Shown here: in pieces, positions 9,062 to 17,544 of the stretch
Numbering within the stretch: position 1 is the stretch's first letter
Layout: every line of letters begins with the position of its first letter
Origin: Streptomyces neyagawaensis
GTDB taxonomy: Bacteria > Actinomycetota > Actinomycetes > Streptomycetales > Streptomycetaceae
Reading direction: 5' to 3'
NCBI RefSeq assembly: GCF_023516595.1
Contig: NZ_JAMGBG010000011.1
Span: 124,001 to 188,000 of the forward strand
Length of the DNA: 64,000 nucleotides
The notes under the pieces: generated by a model
Databases searched by the model: none
What the model saw: the letters and a program-made list of their open reading frames with translations, nothing else
Told to the model about the DNA's origin: nothing
Position numbers and translations under genes: made by a program

Positions 9062-9116
9062 GTTCACTCCCGCGCCCCGGACGCGTCGCCCCCCTTCCGA
9101 AGGAGTAACCCCGCCG

Positions 9117-10058
9117 ATGTCCGCAGTCCTCAAGGCACCCCTGACCGTCGAGTTCCCCTTCACCCGGTCCCTCGGGCCCGTGCAGAGCGCCTTCCTCACC
9201 GGGCTGCGCGAACGCGTGATCCTCGGCGTGCGCACCGGCGACGGACGGACCCTCGTCCCACCCGTCGAGTACGACCCCGTCACCGCCGAGGAGATCCGCG
9301 ACCTCGTCGAGGTCGCCCCCACCGGCACCGTCACCACCTGGGCCTGGAACCACGCGCCCCGCCGCGGGCAGCCCCTGGCGACCCCCTTCGCCTGGGTCCT
9401 CGTACGGCTCGACGGCGCCGACACCGCGCTCCTGCACGCCCTCGACGCCCCCGGCCCCGACGCCGTGCGCACCGGGATGCGCGTCCGGGTCCGGTGGGCC
9501 GGGGAACGCACCGGCGCCATCACCGACATCGCCTGCTTCGAGCCGTACGACGGAGAGCGCGCCGAACCGGCGAGCCACAGCGGGGAGTTCACCGACGCGG
9601 TGACCGGGATCGTCGCCCCGGCCCGCCTCGACTACACCTACTCGCCCGGCCGCGCCACCACCGGCTATCTGCACGCCCTCGCCGGGCGCCGCATGGTCGG
9701 CGAGCGCTGCCCGTCCTGCCGCAAGGTGTACGTGCCGCCGAGGGGCGCCTGCCCCACCTGCGGCGTGGCCACGGCCGAACAGGTCGAGGTCGGCCCCGGC
9801 GGCACCGTCACCACGTTCTGCATCGTCAACATCAAGGCGAAGAACCTCGACATCGAAGTCCCCTACGTCTACGCCCACATCGCCCTCGACGGCGCCGACC
9901 TCGCCCTGCACGGCCGGATCGCCGGCATCCCCTACGACCAGGTGCGGATGGGGCTGCGCGTCGAACCCGTGTGGACGGAAGGCGGTCGCTACCCCGACCA
10001 CTACCGGCCCACCGGCGAACCGGACGCCGCGTACGACACGTACAAGGAGCTGCTGTGA
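9117..10058 (+). CDS. DUF35 OB-fold/zinc-ribbon protein with two OB domains
   Basis: The 313-residue protein has two DUF35-like halves. The second half has the rubredoxin-like zinc ribbon (C198-x2-C201 and C212-x2-C215, CPSCRKVYVPPRGACPTCG) followed by an OB fold. The first half (about 25-145) reads like a diverged OB domain without the cysteines. DUF35 proteins bind thiolase-fold partners: in steroid side-chain degradation the DUF35 domain of ChsH2 is required by the aldolase Ltp2. Its stop overlaps the start of the next thiolase-like gene by four bases, which fits a stoichiometric complex. The start is ATG 9117 with AAGGAG 11 bases upstream. Confidence 0.85.
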   Translation: MSAVLKAPLTVEFPFTRSLGPVQSAFLTGLRERVILGVRTGDGRTLVPPVEYDPVTAEEIRDLVEVAPTGTVTTWAWNHAPRRGQPLATPFAWVLVRLDGADTALLHALDAPGPDAVRTGMRVRVRWAGERTGAITDIACFEPYDGERAEPASHSGEFTDAVTGIVAPARLDYTYSPGRATTGYLHALAGRRMVGERCPSCRKVYVPPRGACPTCGVATAEQVEVGPGGTVTTFCIVNIKAKNLDIEVPYVYAHIALDGADLALHGRIAGIPYDQVRMGLRVEPVWTEGGRYPDHYRPTGEPDAAYDTYKELL

Positions 10059-11100
10059 ACCGGGAGATCGCCGTCGTCGCCTTCGCCCAGACCGACCACC
10101 GCCGCACCAGCGACGAGTACTCCGAGGTGGAGATGCTCATGCCGGTGCTGCACGAGGTACTGGCACGGACCGGGCTGAAGACCGCCGACATCGGCTTCAC
10201 CTGCTCCGGGTCCAGCGACTACCTCGCCGGCCGGGCCTTCTCCTTCACCCTCGCCCTCGACGGAGTCGGCGCCTGGCCCCCGATCTCCGAGTCGCACGTC
10301 GAGATGGACGGCGCCTGGGCCCTGTACGAGGCATGGGTGAAACTCCAGACGGGCGACGCCGACACCGCCCTCGTCTACTCCTACGGCAAGTCCTCACCCG
10401 GCTCCGTGCGCGACGTCCTGACCCGGCAGCTCGACCCGTACTACGTGGCACCCCTGTGGCCCGACTCCATCGCCCTCGCCGCCCTCCAGGCGCAGGCGCT
10501 CATCGACGCCGGCCGCACCGACGAGCCGGCCCTCGCGGCGGTCGGCGCCCGCAGCCGCGCCGACGCCGAGACCAACCCGCACGCCCAGCTCAGGGGCTCG
10601 ATCCCGCAGGGCGAGTACCTCGTACGGCCGCTGCGGACGGGCGACTGTCCGCCCATCGGGGACGGGGCCGCGGCCGTGATCCTCGCGGCGGGGGAGCGGG
10701 CCCGGGACCTGTGCGAGCGACCGGCGTGGATCCGGGGCATCGACCACCGCATCGAGGCCCACGGCATCGGCGTCCGCGATCTCACCGACTCGCCCTCCAC
10801 CCGCCTCGCCGCCGAACGCGCCGGAGCCTTCGAACGCCCCGTGGACACCGCCGAGTTGCACGCCTCGTTCAGCTCCCAGGAGGTCGTCCTGCGCGAGGCG
10901 CTGCGACTCGACGAGGGTGTGCGCGTCAACCCGTCGGGCGGCGCCCTCGCCGCGAACCCGGTGATGGCCGCCGGGCTGATCCGCATCGGAGAGGCCGCCG
11001 CCCGCATCCACCGCGGCGAGTCCGACCGCGCCCTCGCCCACGCCACCTCCGGGCCCTGTCTGCAACAGAACCTGGTCGCCGTCCTCGAAGGGGATCCCCG

Positions 11101-11104
<4 letters not shown>
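10055..11104 (+). CDS. Thiolase-fold lipid-transfer-like protein lacking the Claisen cysteine (subunit 1)
   Basis: The 349-residue protein belongs to the SCP2-thiolase/Ltp group (MNREIAVVAFAQTDHRR, NPSGGALAANPVMAAGLIRI). Where biosynthetic and degradative thiolases carry the nucleophilic Cys, this protein has SHVEMDGAWAL with no Cys. Loss of that residue is a hallmark of Ltp2-type retro-aldolases, which split beta-hydroxyacyl-CoA rather than beta-ketoacyl-CoA. The GTG start overlaps the preceding stop (GTGA) and its own stop overlaps the next start (ATGA), so all three are translationally coupled. The role as aldolase subunit is an inference from family and context. Confidence 0.82.
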
Positions 11105-12267
<1,163 letters not shown>

Positions 12268-12349
12268 ACCTCCTCCTCACGTGGCCTGTCCGCGGCGGGG
12301 ACCGGTCGCTAGTCTGGCGGGCGGACGACGAACCGGGAGGAGCACGGAC

Positions 12350-12598
12350 GTGGCCGAGAGCACCATGGAGCAGCAGCGATCGCTCGACGGCTGGCGCAAG
12401 CCGGCGGAGCTCGACCTGAGCAACGCGGACTGGCGGTCCAGCAGCCGAGGGCGGGGAGACGTCCAGATCGCCTTCGTCGAGGGCTTCATCGCCATGCGCA
12501 ACAGCCGTCGCCCCGAGAGCCCTTCACTGATCTTCACCCCCGCGGAGTGGGGTGCCTTCGTGTCGGGGGCGAGGGAGGGCGAGTTCGACCTGACTTAG
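12350..12598 (+). CDS. DUF397 protein (orphan)
   Basis: The 82-residue acidic protein contains WRKPAELDLSNADWRSSSRGRGDVQ and ends in SLIFTPAEWGAFVSGAREGEFD, the two signature blocks of DUF397. These small proteins usually lie directly beside an XRE-type regulator and may act as its partner; none is adjacent here. The GTG start has GGGAGGAG eight bases upstream. Function unknown. Confidence 0.8.
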   Translation: MAESTMEQQRSLDGWRKPAELDLSNADWRSSSRGRGDVQIAFVEGFIAMRNSRRPESPSLIFTPAEWGAFVSGAREGEFDLT

Positions 12599-12681
12599 GA
12601 CCGCCCCGGCGAAGGCCGTCGGTGGGCGCCCGAGCCGCTCACCGACCTGCCCGCCGCCGCCCCTCGTCGGCCGGGGCGGTC
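12599..12681. terminator. Bidirectional stem-loop between convergent genes
   Basis: Perfect 12-bp arms GACCGCCCCGGC (12599-12610) and GCCGGGGCGGTC (12670-12681) bracket an inner stem GTCGGTG/CACCGAC. The structure starts at the stop of the DUF397 gene and precedes the stop of the glycosyltransferase, so it can serve both strands. Confidence 0.55.
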
Positions 12682-12695
12682 GTGGTCCGAGCGGG

Positions 12696-13688
12696 TCACA
12701 GGCCGCCGGAGACGTTCCGCACGCGGACCCGACCGGTCCCGACGTGATGTGTGGTGTAGCGCGGCGAGCGGGTCGGCGCCGCGTACGCGAGATGCACGAG
12801 CCGGGACTGCTCCTGACGCATGTGCATGAGCGATTCCAGGATGTATCCGACGAGGAGGACGAGCGCCGCGATCGTCATGACCGCCGCGGCGAGGATCGCC
12901 GTGGGGATGCGCGGCACTGTGCCCGTGCGGATGAAGTCGGCGATGACGGGGATGCCGAGGACCACCGAGATGAGAGCCAGCAGCCCCGCGACCGCCGTGT
13001 GGACGAGCGAGGGTCGCTCCCGCCGCGCCAGATCGAGGATGACCCGCAGGATGTGCCAGCCGTCCCGGAAGGTGCGCAGTTTGCTCTCGCTCCCGGCGGG
13101 CCTGACGCGGTAGTCCACCTCCAGTTCCGCCGTGGGAAGCCGGAGATGGAGCGCGTGGATGGTCATCTCCGTCTCGGTCTCGAACTGGCGGGCGAGCGCC
13201 GGGAAGGACTTCACGAAGCGCCGTGAGAAGACGCGGTACCCGCTCAGCATGTCCGTCACGTCGTTGCCGAACAGGGACCCCACGACGCCCGTGAGCAGTC
13301 TGTTGCCGAACGCGTGCCCCGCCCGGTAGGCGGCGCTGGCCGTCTCCCGGCGTGCCCCGACCACCTGGTCGTACGGTCCTTCGAAGAGCAGGTCCACCAG
13401 GTCCCGCGCCCGGGACGCGTCATAGGTGTCGTCACCGTCGATGATGAGCAGGGCGTCGGCGTCGACATCGGCGAAGGCGCGCCGGACGACGTTGCCCTTC
13501 CCTTTGCGCCGTTCCTCCCGGACGATCGCACCCGCCTCGCGGGCGACCTCCACGGTCCGGTCGGTCGAGGCGTTGTCGTACACATAGATGTCCGCCTCCG
13601 GGAGCGCGGCCCTCAGGTCGCGCACCACCTTTCCGACGGCCGCCTCCTCGTTGTGACACGGCACGACACACGCGATCGTCGGTGGCAC
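12696..13688 (-). CDS. Family 2 glycosyltransferase, GtrB/DPM1-like, with two C-terminal membrane helices
   Basis: The 330-residue protein has the GT2 start IACVVPCHNEE, the nucleotide/metal motif IDGDDTYD (about 84-90) and a cytoplasmic GT-A domain to about 225. Two membrane helices at about 228-253 and 261-287 follow. This layout is that of polyprenyl-phosphate hexosyltransferases, which move a sugar from a nucleotide sugar to undecaprenyl phosphate. The GTG at 13688 is preferred over the one at 13694 because AGGGAG is five bases before it and would overlap the upstream GTG. It is divergent from GtrA and the GT-C-like gene, with which it should work. Confidence 0.82.
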   Translation of the reverse strand: MPPTIACVVPCHNEEAAVGKVVRDLRAALPEADIYVYDNASTDRTVEVAREAGAIVREERRKGKGNVVRRAFADVDADALLIIDGDDTYDASRARDLVDLLFEGPYDQVVGARRETASAAYRAGHAFGNRLLTGVVGSLFGNDVTDMLSGYRVFSRRFVKSFPALARQFETETEMTIHALHLRLPTAELEVDYRVRPAGSESKLRTFRDGWHILRVILDLARRERPSLVHTAVAGLLALISVVLGIPVIADFIRTGTVPRIPTAILAAAVMTIAALVLLVGYILESLMHMRQEQSRLVHLAYAAPTRSPRYTTHHVGTGRVRVRNVSGGL

Positions 13689-13774
13689 GTCCACTCCCTG
13701 TCCGCATTGGCGACATATGAGGTGGAAATCATGCGATATGGGCGCGTCCGGGAAGCGGGGACGCGCCGTGTCGT

Positions 13775-13780
13775 TACTCT
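13775..13780 (+). promoter_or_regulatory. -10 box of a leaderless promoter (GtrA gene)
   Basis: TACTCT stands six bases before the GTG start and no Shine-Dalgarno sequence is present, so transcription probably begins at the start codon. Confidence 0.45.
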
Positions 13781-13786
13781 CGCGGG

Positions 13787-14257
13787 GTGTCGGTCCTCGT
13801 GTCCGTGGCGCTGCGTGCGCGTGACGCCGTCCGGGGTGTCTGGCGTGAGGTCACCAAGTTCGGGGTGGTCGGAGCGCTGGCCTTCGTCGTGGACAACGGC
13901 GGCTACAACCTGCTGGTGTTCGGGCTGCCCGGCGGCTCCGAGGGTGGGGTGATGCGGGCGCTGCCCGTCCAGGCGTCCGTCCTCGCGACAGGCGCCGCCG
14001 CCCTCCTCAGCTGGGCGGGGAACCGCTACTGGACCTACCGCCACCGGCATCGCGAGAAGCTGACCCAGGAGTTGGTCCTCTTCCTGCTGGCGAACGTCGT
14101 CGGCGTCGCCATCACGGCGGGCACGGTCTACGCCTCACGGCATCTGCTGGGCCTGGACTCGGTGCTCAGCGACAACGTCGCGCGCGTCTTCGGCTGGGTC
14201 CTCGCCACCCTGTTCCGCTTCTTCGCCTACCGGCGCTACGTCTTCGTCGCGCCCTGA
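13787..14257 (+). CDS. GtrA family membrane protein (putative flippase)
   Basis: The 156-residue protein has four hydrophobic helices and the GtrA signatures KFGVVGALAFVVDNGGYNLLV and FGWVLATLFRFFAYRRYVF. GtrA proteins are thought to flip polyprenyl-phosphate sugars across the membrane so a GT-C enzyme can use them on the outer face. The start (GTG 13787) has no ribosome site but a -10 box six bases upstream. The next gene begins 38 bases downstream on the same strand and encodes a polytopic protein, matching the usual three-component set. Confidence 0.85.
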   Translation: MSVLVSVALRARDAVRGVWREVTKFGVVGALAFVVDNGGYNLLVFGLPGGSEGGVMRALPVQASVLATGAAALLSWAGNRYWTYRHRHREKLTQELVLFLLANVVGVAITAGTVYASRHLLGLDSVLSDNVARVFGWVLATLFRFFAYRRYVFVAP

Positions 14258-14281
14258 TCCGTACGGTCTCGTCACCGCTGT

Positions 14282-14287
14282 TAGCAT
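14282..14287 (+). promoter_or_regulatory. -10 box of a leaderless promoter (GT-C-like gene)
   Basis: TAGCAT lies seven bases before the ATG at 14295 with no Shine-Dalgarno sequence between, which fits a leaderless transcript starting inside the GtrA-GT-C gap. Confidence 0.4.
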
Positions 14288-14294
14288 CCGCCGC

Positions 14295-15812
14295 ATGGGA
14301 CGAAATGTGTGGTTTCAGGGTGAAAAGCTCTGGAGTTGGGGGCTGGCCGCTGTCGCCGTGGCGTGCTGTCTGGGCACGACCGTCGTGTTCGCCCCGGGGT
14401 ACATGAGTCCCGACAGCATCGAGCAGCTCCGGCAGGCGATGGGCAGGACACCGCTGACCGACTGGCATCCGCCCGTGCTGAGCCTGGTGTGGCGTGCGCT
14501 CATCGCCGTCACCGGTACGCCCTCCTCCATGGCCGTCCTCCAGTCCGTCGTCTTCTGGGGCGCGCTGTGGGTGGTCGCCTGGTGCGTCTGGGGCCTGACC
14601 GCGAGCCGCGCCGGTTCGCTCGCCGTCCTCGGCATCGGGCTGACTCCTCCCGTACTGACCTTCGTCGGCGTGGTGTGGAAGGACGTCCACGCGGCCGCCG
14701 CACTGCTCGCCGCGTGCGCGGTCGCGTTCGTGGGACTGCGGCTGCGGGAGCGCGACGTGGCCCCCGCCATCCGCTGGGCTCTGTTCGGGCTGGGTGTGCT
14801 CTTCCTCGCCTACGCCATGCTCGTCCGCAAGAACGTGTTCCTCGCGGCGATCCCCCTCTTCGTCCTGCTGGTTCTCGCGCTGTGGCGCGCACCCGGCCGC
14901 CGTACCTGGGTGCTGTGCGCGGCGGCGCTCGTGGCCGCGCTCGTCGTGCCCGCCGTCGCGATCTCCGGGATCGCGCATCCCGTGGAGACGCGCCAGGGCG
15001 CGCAGATCATGCTCGACGACCTGGTCCACGTTCTGACGGTGGAGGAACTGCGGTCGGCCGACGTCCCGCCGGACCTCCGGAACCGCCTGGTCACGGCCGC
15101 GGAGCAGTGCCGCAGCACCGGTGCCCTCTCGGACGCCTACTGGGCCTGCTACGAACGCCGGCCGGACGGGATGGCCAGGGACGCGGACGGCATCACCTCC
15201 CTGTGGCTGAGCGAGATGGGCTCCCACGTCCCCGGCTATCTCCAGTACCGGCTGCGGCTCTTCGCCGGCCTGCTGTTCGAGACCGGTTACTCGTACCAGG
15301 CGGGGGTCTTCCCCAACGACCTCGGCATCGAGGTGTCCCACCCCCGGCTGGAGGCCGGGCTCGGCGCGTACATCGGGGGCATGGGTGCGGATCTCCGGCC
15401 GCTGTTCCGGGGCTGGTTCTGGCTCGCCGTCGCCCTCTTCCTCACCGTCCGCCCCGGCAGGGGGCGGTTCTCCCTGCCCATCCGGGCGCTGGGCGTCAGC
15501 TCGATGGTCTACGTGCTCGGATACCTGCCCACCATGCCGGCCACGAACTACCGCTACGTCTACTGGTCGGCGATCGCCTGCACACTCGGTCTCCTGCTGC
15601 TCTGGCTGGACCGCCGCCCCAGCACCCCCGCCCCGGCCGCCTCGAACCCCGCCCGAACCGGCTCCGCCGTGACCATGGCCGGTGCCGTGACGGCGCATCA
15701 CCCGGCGGACCCCGAGGAACAGGCCAGCCCCGGTGACGTCGCCGCGCGACGTCCACGTGTGCCCGCCCGACCCGGGAGGGAGGGGAACGAAGCGGACGCC
15801 GACTCGATCTAA
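14295..15812 (+). CDS. Polytopic membrane protein, GT-C-like glycosyltransferase candidate
   Basis: The 505-residue protein has about ten hydrophobic segments spread over residues 13-450 and an extracytoplasmic loop at about 230-350. An acidic motif PGYMSPDSIEQLRQAM after the first helix, followed by DWHPPVLSLVW, is where GT-C enzymes carry their catalytic Asp. The C-terminal 60 residues are polar and low complexity. Together with the GT2 and GtrA genes it would transfer a lipid-linked sugar to a cell-wall polymer, lipid or protein outside the cell. The acceptor is unknown. A GT-C assignment rests on topology and neighbours rather than on a decisive motif. Confidence 0.7.
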   Translation: MGRNVWFQGEKLWSWGLAAVAVACCLGTTVVFAPGYMSPDSIEQLRQAMGRTPLTDWHPPVLSLVWRALIAVTGTPSSMAVLQSVVFWGALWVVAWCVWGLTASRAGSLAVLGIGLTPPVLTFVGVVWKDVHAAAALLAACAVAFVGLRLRERDVAPAIRWALFGLGVLFLAYAMLVRKNVFLAAIPLFVLLVLALWRAPGRRTWVLCAAALVAALVVPAVAISGIAHPVETRQGAQIMLDDLVHVLTVEELRSADVPPDLRNRLVTAAEQCRSTGALSDAYWACYERRPDGMARDADGITSLWLSEMGSHVPGYLQYRLRLFAGLLFETGYSYQAGVFPNDLGIEVSHPRLEAGLGAYIGGMGADLRPLFRGWFWLAVALFLTVRPGRGRFSLPIRALGVSSMVYVLGYLPTMPATNYRYVYWSAIACTLGLLLLWLDRRPSTPAPAASNPARTGSAVTMAGAVTAHHPADPEEQASPGDVAARRPRVPARPGREGNEADADSI

Positions 15813-15828
15813 TGGATGCCGCGTCGCC

Positions 15829-15834
15829 TATCAT
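15829..15834 (+). promoter_or_regulatory. -10 box of a leaderless promoter (CGNR gene)
   Basis: TATCAT is followed by seven bases and then ATG at 15842, without a ribosome site. Confidence 0.45.
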
Positions 15835-15841
15835 TAACGTC

Positions 15842-16447
15842 ATGGAGTACTCGATCAGCGCGGACGCGCGGCTCGCCCTCGACCTCGCCCTCACCGTGCG
15901 CCACGACGGCGACGGCGGTGTGGCCGACGACCTGGCCGAGCCCGCCGGGCTCACCGCCTGGGTCCGCGCCCACGCCGATCTCCTGCCGGGCGCCGCCGGC
16001 CTCACTGCCGAAGAGACCGCCCTCGCCGCCGTACGTGATCTCCGGGCGGCCGTCCGGGCCCTGTTCGCCCGTGCGGTCCGCCCCGCCGAGCCCAGCCCGG
16101 CCGACGCCGCCCGGCTACTGCCCCTCACCGAGGCCCTGGAGCACCTCAACCGGGCCGCGGCCCAGGCCCCGACCGTCCCAGTGCTGACCTGGTCCCCGAG
16201 CGCCGACCCCGTCCTGCGCCAGGAGCCCGCGACCGGCGCCGACCCGCTCACCGCGGCCCTCGCCCGGGCCGTCATCGCCTTCCTCGCGAGCCCCGAACGG
16301 CAGCGGCTGCGGGCCTGCCACGCACCCCGCTGCGTGCGCTACTTCCTGAAGGAGCACCCCCGCCAGGAGTGGTGCAAACCGGCCTGCGGCAACCGGGCCC
16401 GGGTGGCCCGCCACCACGAGCGCCAGAGGGCGTCCGCCGGCCGGTGA
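15842..16447 (+). CDS. CGNR zinc-finger / ABATE domain protein, putative stress-related regulator
   Basis: The 201-residue protein has an N-terminal ABATE-like helical domain and a C-terminal CGNR zinc finger: RACHAPRCVRYF, then EWCKPACGNRARVARHHER, giving four cysteines and the CGNR signature. The family is regarded as transcriptional regulators, often in stress contexts. The chosen ATG (15842) sits seven bases after TATCAT. An alternative ATG at 15812 overlaps the preceding stop as TAATG and would add ten residues; it has no ribosome site. Confidence 0.8.
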   Translation: MEYSISADARLALDLALTVRHDGDGGVADDLAEPAGLTAWVRAHADLLPGAAGLTAEETALAAVRDLRAAVRALFARAVRPAEPSPADAARLLPLTEALEHLNRAAAQAPTVPVLTWSPSADPVLRQEPATGADPLTAALARAVIAFLASPERQRLRACHAPRCVRYFLKEHPRQEWCKPACGNRARVARHHERQRASAGR

Positions 16448-16512
16448 CGAGCGCCTTCCCCTCCGTCCCGGGAATCGTCTCGCCCACCCGGCGCCGACCA
16501 CCTTCGGACACG

Positions 16513-16518
16513 TACCAT
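16513..16518 (+). promoter_or_regulatory. -10 box of a leaderless promoter
   Basis: TACCAT is six bases upstream of the ATG at 16525; no Shine-Dalgarno sequence is seen. Confidence 0.4.
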
Positions 16519-16524
16519 GGCGGC

Positions 16525-17022
16525 ATGTCCTTCCTCCGCCGCCGCAGTGCCACCCCTGCCGGGCCCGAATTCGACGTACTGGCCATGGACCCGGGCGACT
16601 GGCCGGGCAATCTCGGCGCGGGCCTGCTGCCCGCACCCGACGGAAGTTGCCAGGGCGTCTTCCTGCGCTACGACCTGTACGGCGGCCGCGGCCCCGCGAT
16701 GATCATCGGCAACCTCCCGGAAGGCTCCCCGGCGCGCGAGGTCGCCGACGGTGAGATCCCCTTCGAGGTGGCCCAGCTGCTGCTGGCGCTGGAGAACGAG
16801 GAGGACATCACCGTCGTCGGCACCGAGGACATGCCGGTCATGCAGGGGGACAACCTCCTGATCGTCCGCCGCCTCAAGCTCTCCGAGTCCCGGATCTCCT
16901 GCGTCCAGTTCGACCGCAACGACAATGTCCTGGTGACCATCGCCGCGTGGGACCGTCCCATCACCGACGACCTGTACGCGCTGCTGAAGCCGCTCCCCGC
17001 GGAGCTGTTCCAGCAGGGCTGA
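16525..17022 (+). CDS. Conserved protein of unknown function
   Basis: The 165-residue acidic protein starts MSFLRRRSATPAGPEFDVLAMDPGDWPGN. It is soluble, without a signal peptide or membrane segment, and shows no motif I recognise. Regular hydrophobic spacing suggests a mixed alpha/beta fold. Codon use is normal for the genus, the frame is open for its full length and a strong terminator follows, so it is a real gene. It stands alone between the CGNR gene and the amidase. Confidence 0.7.
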   Translation: MSFLRRRSATPAGPEFDVLAMDPGDWPGNLGAGLLPAPDGSCQGVFLRYDLYGGRGPAMIIGNLPEGSPAREVADGEIPFEVAQLLLALENEEDITVVGTEDMPVMQGDNLLIVRRLKLSESRISCVQFDRNDNVLVTIAAWDRPITDDLYALLKPLPAELFQQG

Positions 17023-17041
17023 CCCCCAGACGGGCCCCCGA

Positions 17042-17068
17042 CCCGCGGACGCGCCGTCCGCGGGTTTT
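17042..17068 (+). terminator. Rho-independent terminator
   Basis: A perfect 10-bp stem CCCGCGGACG / CGTCCGCGGG with a 3-base loop is followed by TTTT, 20 bases after the stop of the preceding gene. Confidence 0.9.
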
Positions 17069-17371
17069 GTCATGCCTCTTGTTGACCGAGTGATCGGATC
17101 ATTGTGGTCCGCGGCGTGCCCTCTGAGATCTGCGAGCGCGCTAACCTGGCTACAGGGCCCTAGGGCGGTCCGTAAGCTCGCTGATTCCTCCGATGTGTCC
17201 ACGTCGGAGTCCGAGGTGCAGCAGGCCCCGCACGAGGCGCATCACCTGGGCCTCGGGCACGGCGACCCGGATCGCCCTCACCGCCGGACGCACCCGCGAA
17301 CTCGGCGTCCGCAGCGAGCTGTTGCCCGGAGGGGAAGTGACCTTCCGGGCGTGCGGGTGCGGGTGCGTTGT
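17069..17371. other. Intergenic stretch with a possible gene remnant
   Basis: No convincing gene. Plus-strand frames around 17197-17340 have a coding-like look (STSESEVQQAPHEAHH in one frame, TATRIALTAGRTRELGVRSE in another), as if a short gene had been frameshifted, but I cannot name a family. Confidence 0.4.
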
Positions 17372-17486
17372 GGTTGCTCGCGCAGTTCCCCGCGCCCCTG
17401 AAAAGCGACCGGGGCTGCGCCCCGTGCTTTTCATGAAGGGGCGGGCCGCAGGCCCGCTCCCTTCGGGGGCGCGGGAACTGCGCGAA
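17372..17486. repeat. Streptomyces-type intergenic palindromic repeat
   Basis: Outer arms CGCGCAGTTCCCCGCGCCC (from 17379) and its complement (to 17484, one base shorter) enclose two inner hairpins, GGGGC-TGC-GCCCC and GCGGGCC-GCA-GGCCCGC. The core GCAGTTCCCCGCGCCCCT is, from memory, a sequence found many times between genes in Streptomyces genomes. It folds as a multi-branched structure. Confidence 0.75.
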
Positions 17487-17544
17487 CGGCCCCCACCCAC
17501 CCGCACCCGCCAACGAACCCGCGGCCCCGAGCTGCAAGGCGCCC

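Noticed and set aside
17197..17340. Possible frameshifted small gene upstream of the palindromic repeat
   Set aside because: Two frames look partly coding but neither has a start with ribosome site or a known motif.
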